Shown here one piece after another: positions 5,589 to 6,157 of a stretch of 6,157 nt of DNA. The position numbers and the translations under genes were made by a program. A model generated the notes under the pieces. It had not been told where the DNA came from and made no database searches. It worked only from the letters and a program-made list of their open reading frames with translations. Numbering within the stretch: the stretch's first letter is position 1; every line of letters starts with the position of its first letter. The stretch lies in contig PWGL01000001.1 of NCBI GenBank assembly GCA_003554465.1, positions 1 through 6,157 on the forward strand. Reading direction: 5' to 3'. This DNA is from Candidatus Pacearchaeota archaeon. Lineage in GTDB: Archaea > Nanobdellota > Nanobdellia > Pacearchaeales > GW2011-AR1.

Positions 5589-5801
5589 AGTTATTACGTC
5601 CTAGACCTAGGAGAAGTAGTTTATAAGATTATAGGGTGTGAAAAGCTACGGATAACAATATAATAATGTCACTTTTACTGAGGTCCCTAATGTAAATTTA
5701 AGTACCCTATCTACATGTATTTTGATGAAAACCTCTACAATGGTATCTTAGGAAGGATAAGAAACTAAAAATTTAGAAAATTCCTTCACTAAATACCTGC
5801 C

Positions 5802-5816
5802 AAAATAAATTAATAT
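5802..5816 (+). promoter_or_regulatory. TATA-like promoter candidate for dndC
   Basis: AAAATAAATTAATAT lies about 50-60 bp before the dndC start. With archaeal spacing transcription would begin near 5835-5840, leaving a leader of about 25-30 nt that contains the AGAGGA ribosome site. Inferred from composition and spacing only. Confidence 0.3.
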
Positions 5817-5850
5817 CTCCGTCCATTTCAAATATGACTAGATAGTTAAA

Positions 5851-5856
5851 AGAGGA
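5851..5856 (+). promoter_or_regulatory. ribosome binding site AGAGGA of dndC
   Basis: AGAGGA ends 8 nt before the ATG at 5865 and supports that start, which also gives the N-terminal length expected ahead of the PP-loop. Confidence 0.65.
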
Positions 5857-5864
5857 AAATAATA

Positions 5865-6157
5865 ATGGGATACGAAAAAACGATTCAGGAAATGAAAGAA
5901 CTTTATTTAAAAGACTCCCGCCCATGGATAATTGGATTGAGTGGAGGTAAAGATTCTACCTGTGTAACTCAACTTGTATATTATATGCTTAAGGATCTAG
6001 AGCCTTCCCAGAGAAATAAAACAGTCCATGTGGTTTCCAATGACACTTTGGTTGAATCTCCAATAATCGAGCAAAGAATAAAAAATACAATTTCAAAGAT
6101 CAGAAAAAATTCTAAAAAAGATAATCTTCCAATAAATTCAAAAGTTCTGAAACCAGC
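5865..6157 (+). CDS. dndC: DndC sulfurtransferase of DNA phosphorothioation, N-terminal part
   Basis: The first 97 codons are present; the gene runs off the right edge. DndC is a PAPS-reductase-like enzyme of the adenine nucleotide alpha-hydrolase superfamily with an Fe-S cluster; with DndA, DndD and DndE it replaces a non-bridging backbone oxygen by sulfur at specific DNA sites. The evidence is the PP-loop in PWIIGLSGGKDSTCVTQLV (20-38), which activates ATP, followed by HVVSNDTLVESP (55-66), the DndC-type D-T-L-V-E-[NS]-P segment; together with the intervening L-x-P-x-Q-R-x-K-x-V-H spacing this is characteristic of DndC rather than of CysH or other PAPS reductases. The Fe-S ligand cysteines would lie beyond the window. 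ATG at 5865 has an AGAGGA site 8 nt upstream. The 276-nt upstream gap suggests transcription separate from the four preceding genes. The product acts on DNA in the cytoplasm. Confidence 0.88.
   Translation, partial: MGYEKTIQEMKELYLKDSRPWIIGLSGGKDSTCVTQLVYYMLKDLEPSQRNKTVHVVSNDTLVESPIIEQRIKNTISKIRKNSKKDNLPINSKVLKP

Larger units (their letters stand above)
5589..5864. other. 276-nt intergenic region between the effector-like operon and dndC
   Basis: No gene of convincing length is present. The longest forward frame of note runs from the codon after a TAA near 5690 to a TAA near 5768, about 23 codons containing MYFDENLYNGILGRIRN. It has no ribosome site and could be chance or a fragment of a decayed gene. 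GAAGGA (5752-5757) and TCCTTC (5782-5787) form a 6-bp inverted repeat enclosing CTAAAAATTTAG (5765-5776), which has its own 5-bp arms. The gap is far larger than those inside the operon and most likely holds a transcript end and the promoter of dndC. Confidence 0.5.

Noticed and set aside
5865..6157. CysH-type PAPS/APS reductase of sulfate assimilation
   Set aside because: The DTLVESP segment and flanking pattern match DndC, and the neighbouring genes are PT-linked rather than sulfate-assimilation genes.

Overview
The window carries the left part of a DNA phosphorothioation (PT, Dnd-type) defence locus in an AT-rich genome. The anchor is the start of dndC at the right edge: it has a PP-loop SGGKDST motif in a DndC-like context (PW-I-I-G-L-SGGKDST, then HVVSNDTLVESP). 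Upstream of it, on the same strand, lie four genes: a phospholipase-D-like/SF2 helicase fusion of the type linked to dnd restriction, a 59-aa charged protein, a DndD-like SMC/Rad50-type ATPase, and a 145-aa acidic helical protein resembling dnd-associated protein 4.

Layout. 1-342: non-coding or gene-end DNA, rich in inverted and direct repeats built on TTGATA/TATCAA. 343-525: a stand-alone 60-aa zinc-binding protein with four CxxCxGxG motifs, visibly richer in G+C than the genes to its right. 526-744: intergenic, with a T-run terminator candidate, an AT-rich inverted repeat and a TATA-like box. 745-5588: four closely packed genes (gaps of 16, 1 and 15 nt), probably one operon. 5589-5864: a 276-nt gap with no convincing gene, probably the promoter region of dndC. 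5865-6157: dndC, cut by the window end.

How the genes may work together (inference). DndC, with partners probably encoded beyond the right edge, would put sulfur into the DNA backbone of the host. The four upstream genes look like the defence or effector half, acting on unmodified DNA: the helicase/PLD protein is the obvious DNA-engaging component and the ATPase a second DNA-stimulated motor or clamp. A four-gene block next to dndC recalls the archaeal DndCDEA-PbeABCD arrangement, but I cannot assign the Pbe letters from sequence alone. The ATPase could instead be the DndD of the modification complex.

Organism. Undetermined. The proteins are rich in Lys/Glu/Ile, arginine is mostly AGA/AGG, Shine-Dalgarno sites (GGAGGA, AGAGGTGA) are strong inside the operon, TATA-like boxes sit at plausible distances and no well-spaced -35/-10 pair was found. 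This leans toward a low-GC archaeon, perhaps a euryarchaeote, but a low-GC bacterium is not excluded. The change in composition near 530-745 suggests that the defence locus was inserted beside the small zinc-protein gene.
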